Position numbers and translations under genes: made by a program. 11,203 bases of DNA from assembly GCA_007116685.1 (NCBI GenBank), contig SKIC01000111.1, forward strand, positions 1 through 11,203, written 5' to 3'. Under the pieces are notes generated by a model, which did not search any database, was not told the origin of the DNA, and was given only the letters and a program-made list of their open reading frames with translations. The DNA is from Balneolales bacterium (GTDB lineage Bacteria; Bacteroidota; Rhodothermia; Balneolales; Natronogracilivirgulaceae). Positions 1-7,342 of the stretch are shown here, in pieces (position 1 is the first letter of the stretch; each line of letters starts with the position of its first letter).

Positions 1-2808
1 GACCATCAATCTGCTGGAATCAAATGAAATATCCCGCATTAAGGTCTGACGGCGTTGGTTCAGATTTCTCAATCGGCTTTGGTTACCTGATCTTCTGGCT
101 TCATCAATTCTTTGCTCCAGTATGTTGAGTTGATTGATGCCATTTTCAAAGTTACGTCTCAGTCTGTTTTCTGCGATTTCAGCAATTGGTACTGAGCGAT
201 CGTGTGCTCCAACTTCTGCATATCGGAAAGCATAACTAATCATACTACCTACATCGCCCTCAACTACGTTGAATGGAATTTGCTCTTCTCCCCACTCTAA
301 CCAGTAGCGAGCCTGATCCAAATCGCCCTGATTCAGGTAGTGATTTGCCTGACGCGTAAATATGGTTCTGTAGTTATCAAGCAATCGGCGGATGTTTTCG
401 TCGAAGTAGGCGTTTTCGTTATTGGTTTCTCTGAATCGGAAACTCTTTAAACGCTCAGCATGTATGTCGGCATCCAGCCAGCCCATATTATTACGGGAAG
501 CAGATTGCCGCTGAGGAACTACTCTCCATGCCTTTCCTTCCAATCGGAAATAATCCTGCATATTCATCTGCCCGTCACGGCTTACGGTAATAGCAAAATA
601 CACCGGACGAATCCACTGATTGGTGCGAAGGATTTCCATCACCATATCATCCTGAACACGAGTGTAGTAGAGATCATTACCTGAGCGATCCTGGGCAAGG
701 AAACGTCCTTCGAAGAACCAACTCATTTCATCATCTAACTCATCCAAAGGAATTCCAAAACCCATTTCTGTGCCTTTTTCAAGATACGTTGACGGGAATC
801 CGGATAAATCAGCTGCATCGTCATCTCCTTCGTGGATAGCTCTGAGTAAATCACGATCAACAGGAATACGAACATCGCGCGGCCTCCAGAAATCTGATGC
901 TCTCTGGAATTGGAATTTGTCTTCTACACGCAAAACTTCATTATCCGTTAGCGAAATCGGAACCGGTGGCGCTTCATGGTTCCATTTATTTTTCATCTGC
1001 TTGATATACCAGGTGGTATTCAACAAACTCAAATTCACCACTCGCACATCTCTTCTGATACCTTCTACTTCCTGCAAATACCAGAGAGGGAATGTATCGT
1101 TATCGCCATTTGTGAAAATGATTCCGTACGGTGCTACTGAGTTTAGCAAGTTATAAGCGTAATCAGGTGCCACCCATCGTAAACTTCTGTCGTTATTTGA
1201 ATACGTTTGTGAACCTACCAATACCGGAAGTGCCAAGGTTAACAGACCAAGACTGGCATAAGCAGCCACTTTATTAGATTTCAAATAATCCCGAACCAAT
1301 TCTATCAGTCCCGTTATCCCCAAGCCTATCCATATCGAAAAGGCAAAGAAGGAGCCCGTATAGGAATAATCCCTTTCCCTGGGTTGAAACGGCGTTTGAT
1401 TCAAATAAACAACGATGGCAAGTCCTGTTGCTACGAACAGGACAAGAACACTGAAGGCGCGTTTCCAATCTTTTGTGAAGTGATAAAACATCCCAAATAA
1501 GCCCACAAAGAGCGGTAGAAAGAAAAAGGCATTGTTGGCGGGATTATCGCTGTTTTGAGTATCTCCGAATCCCGAATACCACCTCGAATCTTGTATATCT
1601 GCATCACGCCCAACAAAATTCCACATGAAATATCTCATATACATGTGCCCGACTTGATAACGCCAGAAAAAACTCCAATCGCTGTCATACTCAGCGTATT
1701 TGCTCATGTGGAAACCTTCTCTGGAGTGACGTCTGGGGAAGAATTTCTCTTCACTTCTGTCGATATCGCCAATTTGATTGTTGTAGCTAAATCCCCTCAG
1801 AATGGGTTGCTGACCGTACTGCTCACGCTTCAGATAACTGATAAACCGCTCAACGGTATCAGGCGAATTCTGATCAATGGCGGGATTGGTCTGGGACCGC
1901 AGATAAATCATCGTAAATGACGAATATCCGATTAAAATCATAGCATAGCCCACCAGAATCATGTTGGCCATTCTGAGTTTTCTGGTCTGTGTGTAATAAA
2001 TACCAAACGCCAGTGAACCAACAATCATGAATAAGAACATTACCGGGCCAATCAATCCGGTTGTAAAATCACTCACATCCCCTGCTATTGTTGGAATTTG
2101 GATGATGGTGAATGGGAAAATCAAAAAGAAAGAACCAATCGCCAAAGCGCCGGCAATGATGAAGGATTTGAATTCAAACTCGAACTTCTTGAAATAAATA
2201 ATCAGCCCAACAAAGAAAATAGCCAGCAAACTCAGCAAGTGGACTCCAAATGCCAATCCAAAAAGGAAAGTGATAAGAATCAACCAGCGCTCACTTCTAG
2301 GCATATTATGATTCTCAGACCATTTCAAAACCAGCCATACTACGAGGGCAGTAAACATCAATGACAAAGCGTAGGTCTCTGCTTCAATGGAAGTAAACCA
2401 GTGGCTATCAGTAACAGCAAAGGTGAGCGCACCGATAAGTCCACCACCATAAACTCCGATTTTATCAATAGTTGTGTAAGTATCAGGATGACCACGAAAT
2501 TCACGAACGAATCGTACAATAATCAAATATAAAAGTGCAATTGTGATGGAGGAAGCCACAGCACTCATAATGTTAATGCTTAAAGCAACGTAATCGGTTG
2601 CTACAAACATAGAGAAAACGCGGCCCAGGAGCAGATATAATGGCGTTCCCGGCGGGTGAGGAATTTGCAGCCCCCAAGCACAGGCAATACGTTCGCTACA
2701 ATCCCAGAAGCTAGCTGTAGGCGGGATTGTCATCAAATAAAGTATAAAAGGGATTATAAATGCTACGCCAGCAAATATTTTATTAAGCGTTTTATGGTCT
2801 TTTTGCAT
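1..2808 (-). CDS. DUF2723 family integral membrane protein, probable protein O-glycosyltransferase (3' end outside window)
   Basis: The frame is open for 936 codons from the ATG at 2808 to the window edge, so the C-terminus is missing. The first 30 residues form one hydrophobic segment, followed by the family signature FWDCSE (D36, E39) and HPPGTP (H51-P56). Roughly ten or more membrane spans fill the N-terminal 540 residues. A soluble C-terminal region follows and carries the second family hallmark NGDNDTFPLWYLQEVEG, beginning at N567. The fold is GT-C-like, and the acidic pair in the first loop is the expected catalytic site. The human member of this family, TMEM260, is a protein O-mannosyltransferase. 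A similar role here, using a lipid-linked sugar donor at the periplasmic face, is inference; donor and target are unknown. Bacterial members usually run to about 1,000 residues or more, so little is probably missing. The gene diverges from the aminopeptidase gene. The family call is firm, the activity is not. Confidence 0.9.
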   Translation of the reverse strand, partial: MQKDHKTLNKIFAGVAFIIPFILYLMTIPPTASFWDCSERIACAWGLQIPHPPGTPLYLLLGRVFSMFVATDYVALSINIMSAVASSITIALLYLIIVRFVREFRGHPDTYTTIDKIGVYGGGLIGALTFAVTDSHWFTSIEAETYALSLMFTALVVWLVLKWSENHNMPRSERWLILITFLFGLAFGVHLLSLLAIFFVGLIIYFKKFEFEFKSFIIAGALAIGSFFLIFPFTIIQIPTIAGDVSDFTTGLIGPVMFLFMIVGSLAFGIYYTQTRKLRMANMILVGYAMILIGYSSFTMIYLRSQTNPAIDQNSPDTVERFISYLKREQYGQQPILRGFSYNNQIGDIDRSEEKFFPRRHSREGFHMSKYAEYDSDWSFFWRYQVGHMYMRYFMWNFVGRDADIQDSRWYSGFGDTQNSDNPANNAFFFLPLFVGLFGMFYHFTKDWKRAFSVLVLFVATGLAIVVYLNQTPFQPRERDYSYTGSFFAFSIWIGLGITGLIELVRDYLKSNKVAAYASLGLLTLALPVLVGSQTYSNNDRSLRWVAPDYAYNLLNSVAPYGIIFTNGDNDTFPLWYLQEVEGIRRDVRVVNLSLLNTTWYIKQMKNKWNHEAPPVPISLTDNEVLRVEDKFQFQRASDFWRPRDVRIPVDRDLLRAIHEGDDDAADLSGFPSTYLEKGTEMGFGIPLDELDDEMSWFFEGRFLAQDRSGNDLYYTRVQDDMVMEILRTNQWIRPVYFAITVSRDGQMNMQDYFRLEGKAWRVVPQRQSASRNNMGWLDADIHAERLKSFRFRETNNENAYFDENIRRLLDNYRTIFTRQANHYLNQGDLDQARYWLEWGEEQIPFNVVEGDVGSMISYAFRYAEVGAHDRSVPIAEIAENRLRRNFENGINQLNILEQRIDEARRSGNQSRLRNLNQRRQTLMRDISFDSSRLMV

Positions 2809-2872
2809 CAGACTTTTTGGTTTGTAACAAGTGGCTTATTTTCGTAGTTACGCCTGTACGTGAATTAGCCTG

Positions 2873-2905
2873 CAATAATAGGAATAGAGCCGGCGATAAT
2901 CAAAA
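2873..2905 (-). promoter_or_regulatory. Candidate Bacteroidota-type promoter for the DUF2723 gene
   Basis: Read on the minus strand, TTTTG is followed by a 20-nt spacer and TATTATTG. The Bacteroidota consensus is TTTG, about 19-20 nt, then TAnnTTTG, so the -7 element has one mismatch. It lies about 65 nt upstream of the ATG at 2808. The spacing equals that of the better match upstream of the potassium-channel gene. The rest of the 126-bp divergent region holds no comparable match for the plus-strand gene. Confidence 0.35.
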
Positions 2906-2934
2906 GCTTTCGACAATTTGGAAAATAATTAAAG

Positions 2935-5463
2935 ATGACTGAAAACAATTCAAACGCTTTATATGTGCTTTTTAGTACGATAGCGCTTCTCTTCCTTTTA
3001 TCCTGCTCAGGGCAGCGTGAATTTACTTTAAGCCAAAGTGAGCTTAATCGCATTGAAGCCGAAATGGCAGCCCGAAGCTGGACTATCCCCTCCCATCCCG
3101 AACAGGCCATGCGCCCCCGAACCTGGGACTTACAACATCAGAAACTTTGGGTGCAATTCGATTTTGAGCAACAGCAAGTCATAGGAAAAACCGAACTTTT
3201 GCTGACTTCTATGCGGAATACCAACGTAGAACTCGTATTGGATTCCAAAACCACAGAGCTCGATTCCATTTACGTTATACCCGGCGGACAACTGCTTAAT
3301 TTTGAGCAAGACTCCTCTACGGTTTCGATTAATTTGCATCGCTTTCATGCCCGTAACGACAGTTTGAAGATTGGGATTTCCTTTCGGTCAACGCCACCCG
3401 CTCGTGGACTCTATTTCGTAAATTCGCATCTGAAAGACACACAAGTTCCGCGCCAGGTTTGGACCTTGGGCCAGCCAGAAGACAACAGTTTTTGGTATCC
3501 CACCATTGATCATCCGGCAGAACGTGCCACTCAGGAAGTCTGGATTTCTGTACCCGATACTTATCAAACCATATCTAACGGGATTCTTGTTTCCCAGACC
3601 TTCTCTCCCGAAAATTCCCTGCGCACCGATTACTGGAGGCTCAATCAACCACACTCTCCATACTTATTAGCCATAGCTGTGGGTGAATTTTCACTCACAG
3701 AGAGATTGCATAACGGAGTTCTTTTTCGCTATTACACCGAGCCACAATTTGAGAACTATGTAGATATCATCTATGCCCATACTGAGGCTATGTTTGATTT
3801 TATGGAGAAGAAAACGGGCGTTGCGTATCCATGGGATCCGGTTTATGCCCAAGTGCCGGTGCGTAATTTCATAGCAAGCGGTATGGAAAATACTACCGCA
3901 ACATTTTTATTCGATGGCGTCCAATTTGATGAAAGAGGCTTTCAGGATTTATCGAATCAGGATTTAATTATGCACGAGGTTGCTCATCAGTGGTATGGAA
4001 ATTTGGTAACCACTCGTGATTGGGCTAATCTGGCATTAAACGAAGGCTTCGCTAATTATTTTGAAATTCTATTTCGTGAATTTATGCAGGGACATGACGA
4101 AGCCATCTGGGCAAATTTACAACATCGCCAGGATTATTTTCGTGAAGCCGCAACCATGAGGCGTCCGGTCATCAGTGCTCGCTACATGGAACCTGAGGAT
4201 ATGTATGATCGCCATACCTATCAAAAAGCCGGACAAATCCTGCGCATGTTGCACCATCATTTGGGAGATGATATGTGGTGGGCAGCCAATAATGCATGGC
4301 TAACGGATTTTGCATTTCAGGCTGTTTCTGTTGATGATTTGCAATCCGTTTTTGAAAGAGAAACAGGCGAATCGCTGCAATGGTTTTTCAGACAATGGTT
4401 TCATGAACCCGGTCATCCTACCCTAGAAATTATCCCCGAAATAGAACGTAATCAATTAAGCATCAATCAACTACAAGATATAGAGAAGCAACCTGTCTTT
4501 TCTATGCTTTTTGATATTGAACTCATTTCGCCAACAGACACACTCCAAAAACAGGTTTTCCTGAATACCCCAGACAGCACCTTTGTGTTTGAAATTGACG
4601 GTTTAGAACTCTCTGATATTATCGTTGATCCTGATCGTATCCAATTGGCGGAATTCCGGAATTATGGAACTGTAGAACAAAATCTTGATCGCTTACGGCA
4701 CCCATCTATTGCGGTGAGATTAGGAGCTCTACAATTTCTCTATGAGAATGGCTACGAAAATTCGGAATCAGTTTTTCTGGAAATTGCCGAAAATGATCCT
4801 TTCTTTGCAGTTCGTCAGCGTGCTGTAGAATACTTAGCTAATTTCCGAACTCCTGAAATTCAGGCTTTTGCCAAAACAAGAACGTTTGAGAATGAGCCCG
4901 AAGGCCAGGTCAGATTAGCCTCACTTTATCTTTTGCATGATTTCGAATCAGAACTAACCGAGAACTTCCTTCTCGAAATGACCAGAGACACCTCTTATTT
5001 CGTTTCTGCCGAGGCTATGAAGTTATTTGGCCAATACTACCCTGATAAAGCCTACGATGCGCTCTCAGAGAATATTGAAGGCTGGTCATGGAGGCATATT
5101 CACAGACGTGCGGTTATACAAGGTTTGCAGTATGCTACCGACTGCGAACGCAGTTTTGATCTGATTTACGAACTTGCCTCTCAAATTGGCGATGATTATT
5201 ACATTAGAGATGCATTAATCGCTTTAACCCAATTTCACAATATGCCCGGAGCACGAAGCGCGGCAGTTGATTTATATTTGAGTCGCATTCCCGAAGAAAT
5301 CTATAGCAGAAATAGAGTCACCATGTATGAGGCAATCGCTCGTCTTGATGCAAAAGAGACGATATCTACACTTGAATTTATGCTAAAAGATAGAAATGTT
5401 TCCACGAACGAAAGGAATGTCCTTAAGGATGTGATTAACGCTCTGCAAAATGATACACCATGA
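2935..5463 (+). CDS. M1 family zinc aminopeptidase, lipoprotein, with C-terminal HEAT-like repeats
   Basis: This 842-residue metallopeptidase should remove N-terminal residues from peptides at the cell envelope. The N-terminus is a lipoprotein signal: hydrophobic stretch 9-22, then lipobox L21-L22-S23-C24, so it is lipid-anchored outside the cytoplasm. This also supports the ATG at 2935. Residues about 45-245 form the M1 beta-sheet domain, with a QPED motif at 180-183. The catalytic domain carries GMEN (316-319, the GAMEN exopeptidase motif), HEVAH (347-351), the third zinc ligand E370 in NEGFANYFE, and the probable catalytic Y429 in YQKAG. All key residues are present. A beta domain (about 480-580) and helical HEAT-like repeats (about 590-842) follow, as in other long M1 enzymes. 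Its stop codon overlaps the start of the transporter gene (ATGA), suggesting co-translation. The ribosome-binding site is weak (purine-rich GGAAAA and AAAG). The exact substrate preference cannot be read from the sequence. Confidence 0.95.
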   Translation: MTENNSNALYVLFSTIALLFLLSCSGQREFTLSQSELNRIEAEMAARSWTIPSHPEQAMRPRTWDLQHQKLWVQFDFEQQQVIGKTELLLTSMRNTNVELVLDSKTTELDSIYVIPGGQLLNFEQDSSTVSINLHRFHARNDSLKIGISFRSTPPARGLYFVNSHLKDTQVPRQVWTLGQPEDNSFWYPTIDHPAERATQEVWISVPDTYQTISNGILVSQTFSPENSLRTDYWRLNQPHSPYLLAIAVGEFSLTERLHNGVLFRYYTEPQFENYVDIIYAHTEAMFDFMEKKTGVAYPWDPVYAQVPVRNFIASGMENTTATFLFDGVQFDERGFQDLSNQDLIMHEVAHQWYGNLVTTRDWANLALNEGFANYFEILFREFMQGHDEAIWANLQHRQDYFREAATMRRPVISARYMEPEDMYDRHTYQKAGQILRMLHHHLGDDMWWAANNAWLTDFAFQAVSVDDLQSVFERETGESLQWFFRQWFHEPGHPTLEIIPEIERNQLSINQLQDIEKQPVFSMLFDIELISPTDTLQKQVFLNTPDSTFVFEIDGLELSDIIVDPDRIQLAEFRNYGTVEQNLDRLRHPSIAVRLGALQFLYENGYENSESVFLEIAENDPFFAVRQRAVEYLANFRTPEIQAFAKTRTFENEPEGQVRLASLYLLHDFESELTENFLLEMTRDTSYFVSAEAMKLFGQYYPDKAYDALSENIEGWSWRHIHRRAVIQGLQYATDCERSFDLIYELASQIGDDYYIRDALIALTQFHNMPGARSAAVDLYLSRIPEEIYSRNRVTMYEAIARLDAKETISTLEFMLKDRNVSTNERNVLKDVINALQNDTP

Positions 5464-6953
5464 GTAATGTTCAACAGTTTTCGAAATGGGGTCTAATTAT
5501 AAGTGTTCTCGGTATTGCTGTCGGGACGGGTAATATTTGGCGATTTCCGAGAATAGCCGCACTAAATGGTACAGAAGATGGTGCAGGCGCGTTTTTGTTT
5601 GCCTGGGTTTTGGCGCTTTTTCTCTGGTCTATTCCGCTTATCATAGCAGAATATACTATCGGTAGAAATGGCCGGAAAGGCGTGGTAGGCTCTACTATTG
5701 CTCTCATTGGCGAAAAATTCGCATGGATGGGCAGTTTTATTGGATTCGTTGCCCTGGCCATCATGTTTTATTACAGCGTAGTAGCAGGTTGGTGTATTTA
5801 TTATTTGCTCTATTCCGGCTTTAGCGGACTCCCTCCCGATACAGATACTGCCATGATGGTATGGGACGGTTTTCAAGGCTCCTGGTGGCCGGTTATTTTT
5901 CATGGAATGGCTATTGGTCTTGGGGGATATGTAATCCTGAATGGCGTAAAAATGATTGAACGGGTAAATTTTGTACTGGTTCCATCCCTCCTGCTCATTC
6001 TTCTGATTTCTTTAATAAAAGTGCTAACACTACCCGGGAGTTTTGAAGGCATCAGGTTTCTGTTTACACCGGATTGGTCTTCGCTTTCCGAACCCACACT
6101 TTGGCTGGAAGCCTTAACCCAAAACGCATGGGATACCGGAGCAGGCTGGGGATTAATTCTCAGTTATGCCGCCTATATGAAACTGAGAGACAATGTGACG
6201 GTAAGAGCCTTACAAACCGGTATTGGGAATAATTTGGTTTCGCTGACTGCTGCCATAATCATCTTTTCAACGGTATTTGCCATTCTCGGTAGTACCATGT
6301 CGCGCAGTGAGATTATCGAGGTAATGCAAACCTCCGGCCCCGCCTCTACCGGACTTACATTCATCTGGATGCCACAATTATTTCTGGAAATGACAGGCGG
6401 ACGGATTTATGCGATACTGTTCTTTTTAGCACTCAGTTTTGCAGCAATGAGTTCCTTAATTGCCATGATTGAACTTGCCGTTCGTGCATTTGTAGATACC
6501 GGTGTTTCCCGAAAACAAGCCACTTATATTATCTGTATTACGGGTTTTATTTTGGGGATTCCCTCAGCCGTAAATCTCACCGTTTTTGGAAACCAGGATT
6601 TCGTTTGGGGTGTAGGATTGATGATATCAGGAGCTTTTATCGCTTTCATGGCTATAAAATATAATGTGATGGAATTCAGAGATAATCTGATAAATACCCA
6701 AGATGAAGGTCTAAAAAGTGGCTATTGGTGGACTTTTATCATCAAATACGTGATTCCACTAGAAGCTATTTTACTTTTGGGCTGGTGGTTTTATCAGTCT
6801 GTCTTTTCCTTTGCACCGGATGACTGGTGGAATCCATTCAACCCCTACTCCATTGCTACCTGTTTTGTTCAATGGGGATTAGTGATGGGTTTATTCATCC
6901 TTTATAACCACAAAATTGCCCAATATACTACAGGACAAACCTCAAAAGACTAG
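5460..6953 (+). CDS. Sodium-dependent transporter, SLC6/NSS family (LeuT fold)
   Basis: This 497-residue inner-membrane protein has about 12 predicted membrane spans, close to LeuT in length. TM1 carries the signature GIAVGTGNIWRFP (18-30). By alignment with LeuT, G18, A20, V21 and N25 match sodium-site residues and R28 matches the outer gate. A328, S331 and S332 in TM8 match the Na2 site, and D380 in TM10 matches the outer-gate aspartate (LeuT D404). TM6 reads QNAWDTGAGWG, placing D225 where LeuT has T254. N257 matches LeuT N286, and S261 sits at the position of LeuT E290. The family couples sodium entry to uptake of amino acids or related amines; the substrate here is not determinable. The start ATG lies in the ATGA overlap with the upstream aminopeptidase stop codon, so translational coupling is likely. 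The Pmp3 gene begins 4 nt after the stop. The alignment positions were made by eye. Confidence 0.95.
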   Translation: MSNVQQFSKWGLIISVLGIAVGTGNIWRFPRIAALNGTEDGAGAFLFAWVLALFLWSIPLIIAEYTIGRNGRKGVVGSTIALIGEKFAWMGSFIGFVALAIMFYYSVVAGWCIYYLLYSGFSGLPPDTDTAMMVWDGFQGSWWPVIFHGMAIGLGGYVILNGVKMIERVNFVLVPSLLLILLISLIKVLTLPGSFEGIRFLFTPDWSSLSEPTLWLEALTQNAWDTGAGWGLILSYAAYMKLRDNVTVRALQTGIGNNLVSLTAAIIIFSTVFAILGSTMSRSEIIEVMQTSGPASTGLTFIWMPQLFLEMTGGRIYAILFFLALSFAAMSSLIAMIELAVRAFVDTGVSRKQATYIICITGFILGIPSAVNLTVFGNQDFVWGVGLMISGAFIAFMAIKYNVMEFRDNLINTQDEGLKSGYWWTFIIKYVIPLEAILLLGWWFYQSVFSFAPDDWWNPFNPYSIATCFVQWGLVMGLFILYNHKIAQYTTGQTSKD

Positions 6954-6957
6954 TTTT

Positions 6958-7137
6958 ATGATCAGCTTCATCCGAATTTTATTTGCCATCGTTTTCCCTC
7001 CTCTTGGAGTCTTTTTCACAGTAGGAATCGGGCGGGTATTTTGGTTTAATATCCTCTTCACTATCCTCGGTTTCATCCCCGGAATAATCCATGCCGTCTG
7101 GGTAATTGCCAAGTATGATAAAAGTCATTTGACTTAA
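6958..7137 (+). CDS. Pmp3/YqaE (UPF0057) family small membrane protein
   Basis: The product is a 59-residue hydrophobic protein with two membrane spans (about 4-22 and 28-51). It carries the family landmarks FPPLGVF at 13-19 and PGIIHAVWVI at 41-50. Family members are usually 50-60 residues long. Yeast Pmp3 loss hyperpolarises the plasma membrane and raises salt sensitivity, and bacterial YqaE is stress-associated, but the molecular role is unclear. I chose the ATG at 6958, 4 nt after the transporter stop. An in-frame ATG at 6916 would add 14 polar residues not typical of the family and overlap the transporter gene. The tight spacing suggests co-transcription with the transporter and aminopeptidase. 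There is no strong ribosome-binding site, which fits translational re-initiation. Confidence 0.85.
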   Translation: MISFIRILFAIVFPPLGVFFTVGIGRVFWFNILFTILGFIPGIIHAVWVIAKYDKSHLT

Positions 7138-7182
7138 TTATTGATTTATAACCTATCTTACACCGTCTATTTCTGATTTTAT

Positions 7183-7187
7183 TAAAC
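7183..7187. repeat. Left copy of putative 5-bp target-site duplication (TAAAC)
   Basis: TAAAC lies immediately before the GGAGGC end of the 139-bp element. The same five bases follow the other end at 7327-7331. Five bases can match by chance, so this is suggestive only. Confidence 0.5.
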
Positions 7188-7204
7188 GGAGGCTCTGAAA
7201 AACC
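7188..7204 (+). repeat. Left terminal inverted repeat of the MITE-like element
   Basis: GGAGGCTCTGAAAAACC matches the reverse complement of 7311-7326 (GGAGGCTTTGAAAACC) with one substitution and one extra A. Confidence 0.75.
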
Positions 7205-7310
7205 AGGATTTTTGTTCAAGATCGAGGCCAGAAGGATTTTAAAACCGCAGCATATTGGTCATATGTGAGGATTTTAAAATCCAGATAACGAAGATATTGG
7301 GCAAAAAGAC

Positions 7311-7326
7311 GGTTTTCAAAGCCTCC
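7311..7326 (-). repeat. Right terminal inverted repeat of the MITE-like element
   Basis: GGTTTTCAAAGCCTCC is the inverted partner of 7188-7204. The GGAGGC outer ends match perfectly. Confidence 0.75.
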
Positions 7327-7331
7327 TAAAC
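7327..7331. repeat. Right copy of putative 5-bp target-site duplication (TAAAC)
   Basis: TAAAC directly follows the right inverted repeat and matches 7183-7187. It lies in the short 16-nt stretch left before the ilvD start codon. Confidence 0.5.
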
Positions 7332-7342
7332 CCGAATAATGT

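Larger units (their letters stand above)
7188..7326. mobile_element. MITE-like non-autonomous element with terminal inverted repeats
   Basis: This 139-bp intergenic segment begins GGAGGCTCTGAAAAACC (7188-7204) and ends GGTTTTCAAAGCCTCC (7311-7326). The ends are inverted copies apart from one mismatch and one indel. The pairing continues imperfectly inward, with TTTTTG near 7208-7214 facing CAAAAA at 7302-7307. Inside are a perfect 14-bp palindrome GGATTTTAAAATCC (7269-7282), a related GGATTTTAAAACC (7234-7246) and a small hairpin CATAT-TGGTC-ATATG (7251-7265). TAAAC flanks both ends as a possible target duplication. There is no transposase frame, so movement would need an enzyme acting in trans. 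It ends 16 nt before the ilvD start codon. Alternatives are a structured leader RNA for ilvD, or a REP-like palindromic repeat. With only one copy in the window, its repetitive nature cannot be proven here. Confidence 0.55.

Noticed and set aside
1274..1920. Several short open frames on both strands inside the DUF2723 gene
   Set aside because: They are other-frame shadows of a long frame carrying both family motifs, and their predicted peptides have no recognisable features.
2809..2934. Bacteroidota-type promoter for the aminopeptidase gene on the plus strand
   Set aside because: The best -7-like strings (such as TATTTTCG) lack a TTG at the right distance. A promoter must exist nearby but I cannot place it.
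6916..6957. Upstream ATG giving a 73-residue version of the Pmp3-family protein
   Set aside because: It adds 14 polar residues not seen in this small family and overlaps the transporter gene. The ATG at 6958 yields the usual length and N-terminal membrane span.
7138..7190. Promoter for ilvD upstream of the element (TTG at 7141-7143 with TATTTCTG)
   Set aside because: The spacer is about 24 nt and the -7 element has a mismatch, so the match is too poor to call.
7138..7342. T-box or leader-peptide attenuator for ilvD
   Set aside because: There is no run of branched-chain codons in a leader frame, no T-box-like sequence, and no terminator hairpin followed by T residues. The inverted ends with flanking TAAAC repeats fit an inserted element better.
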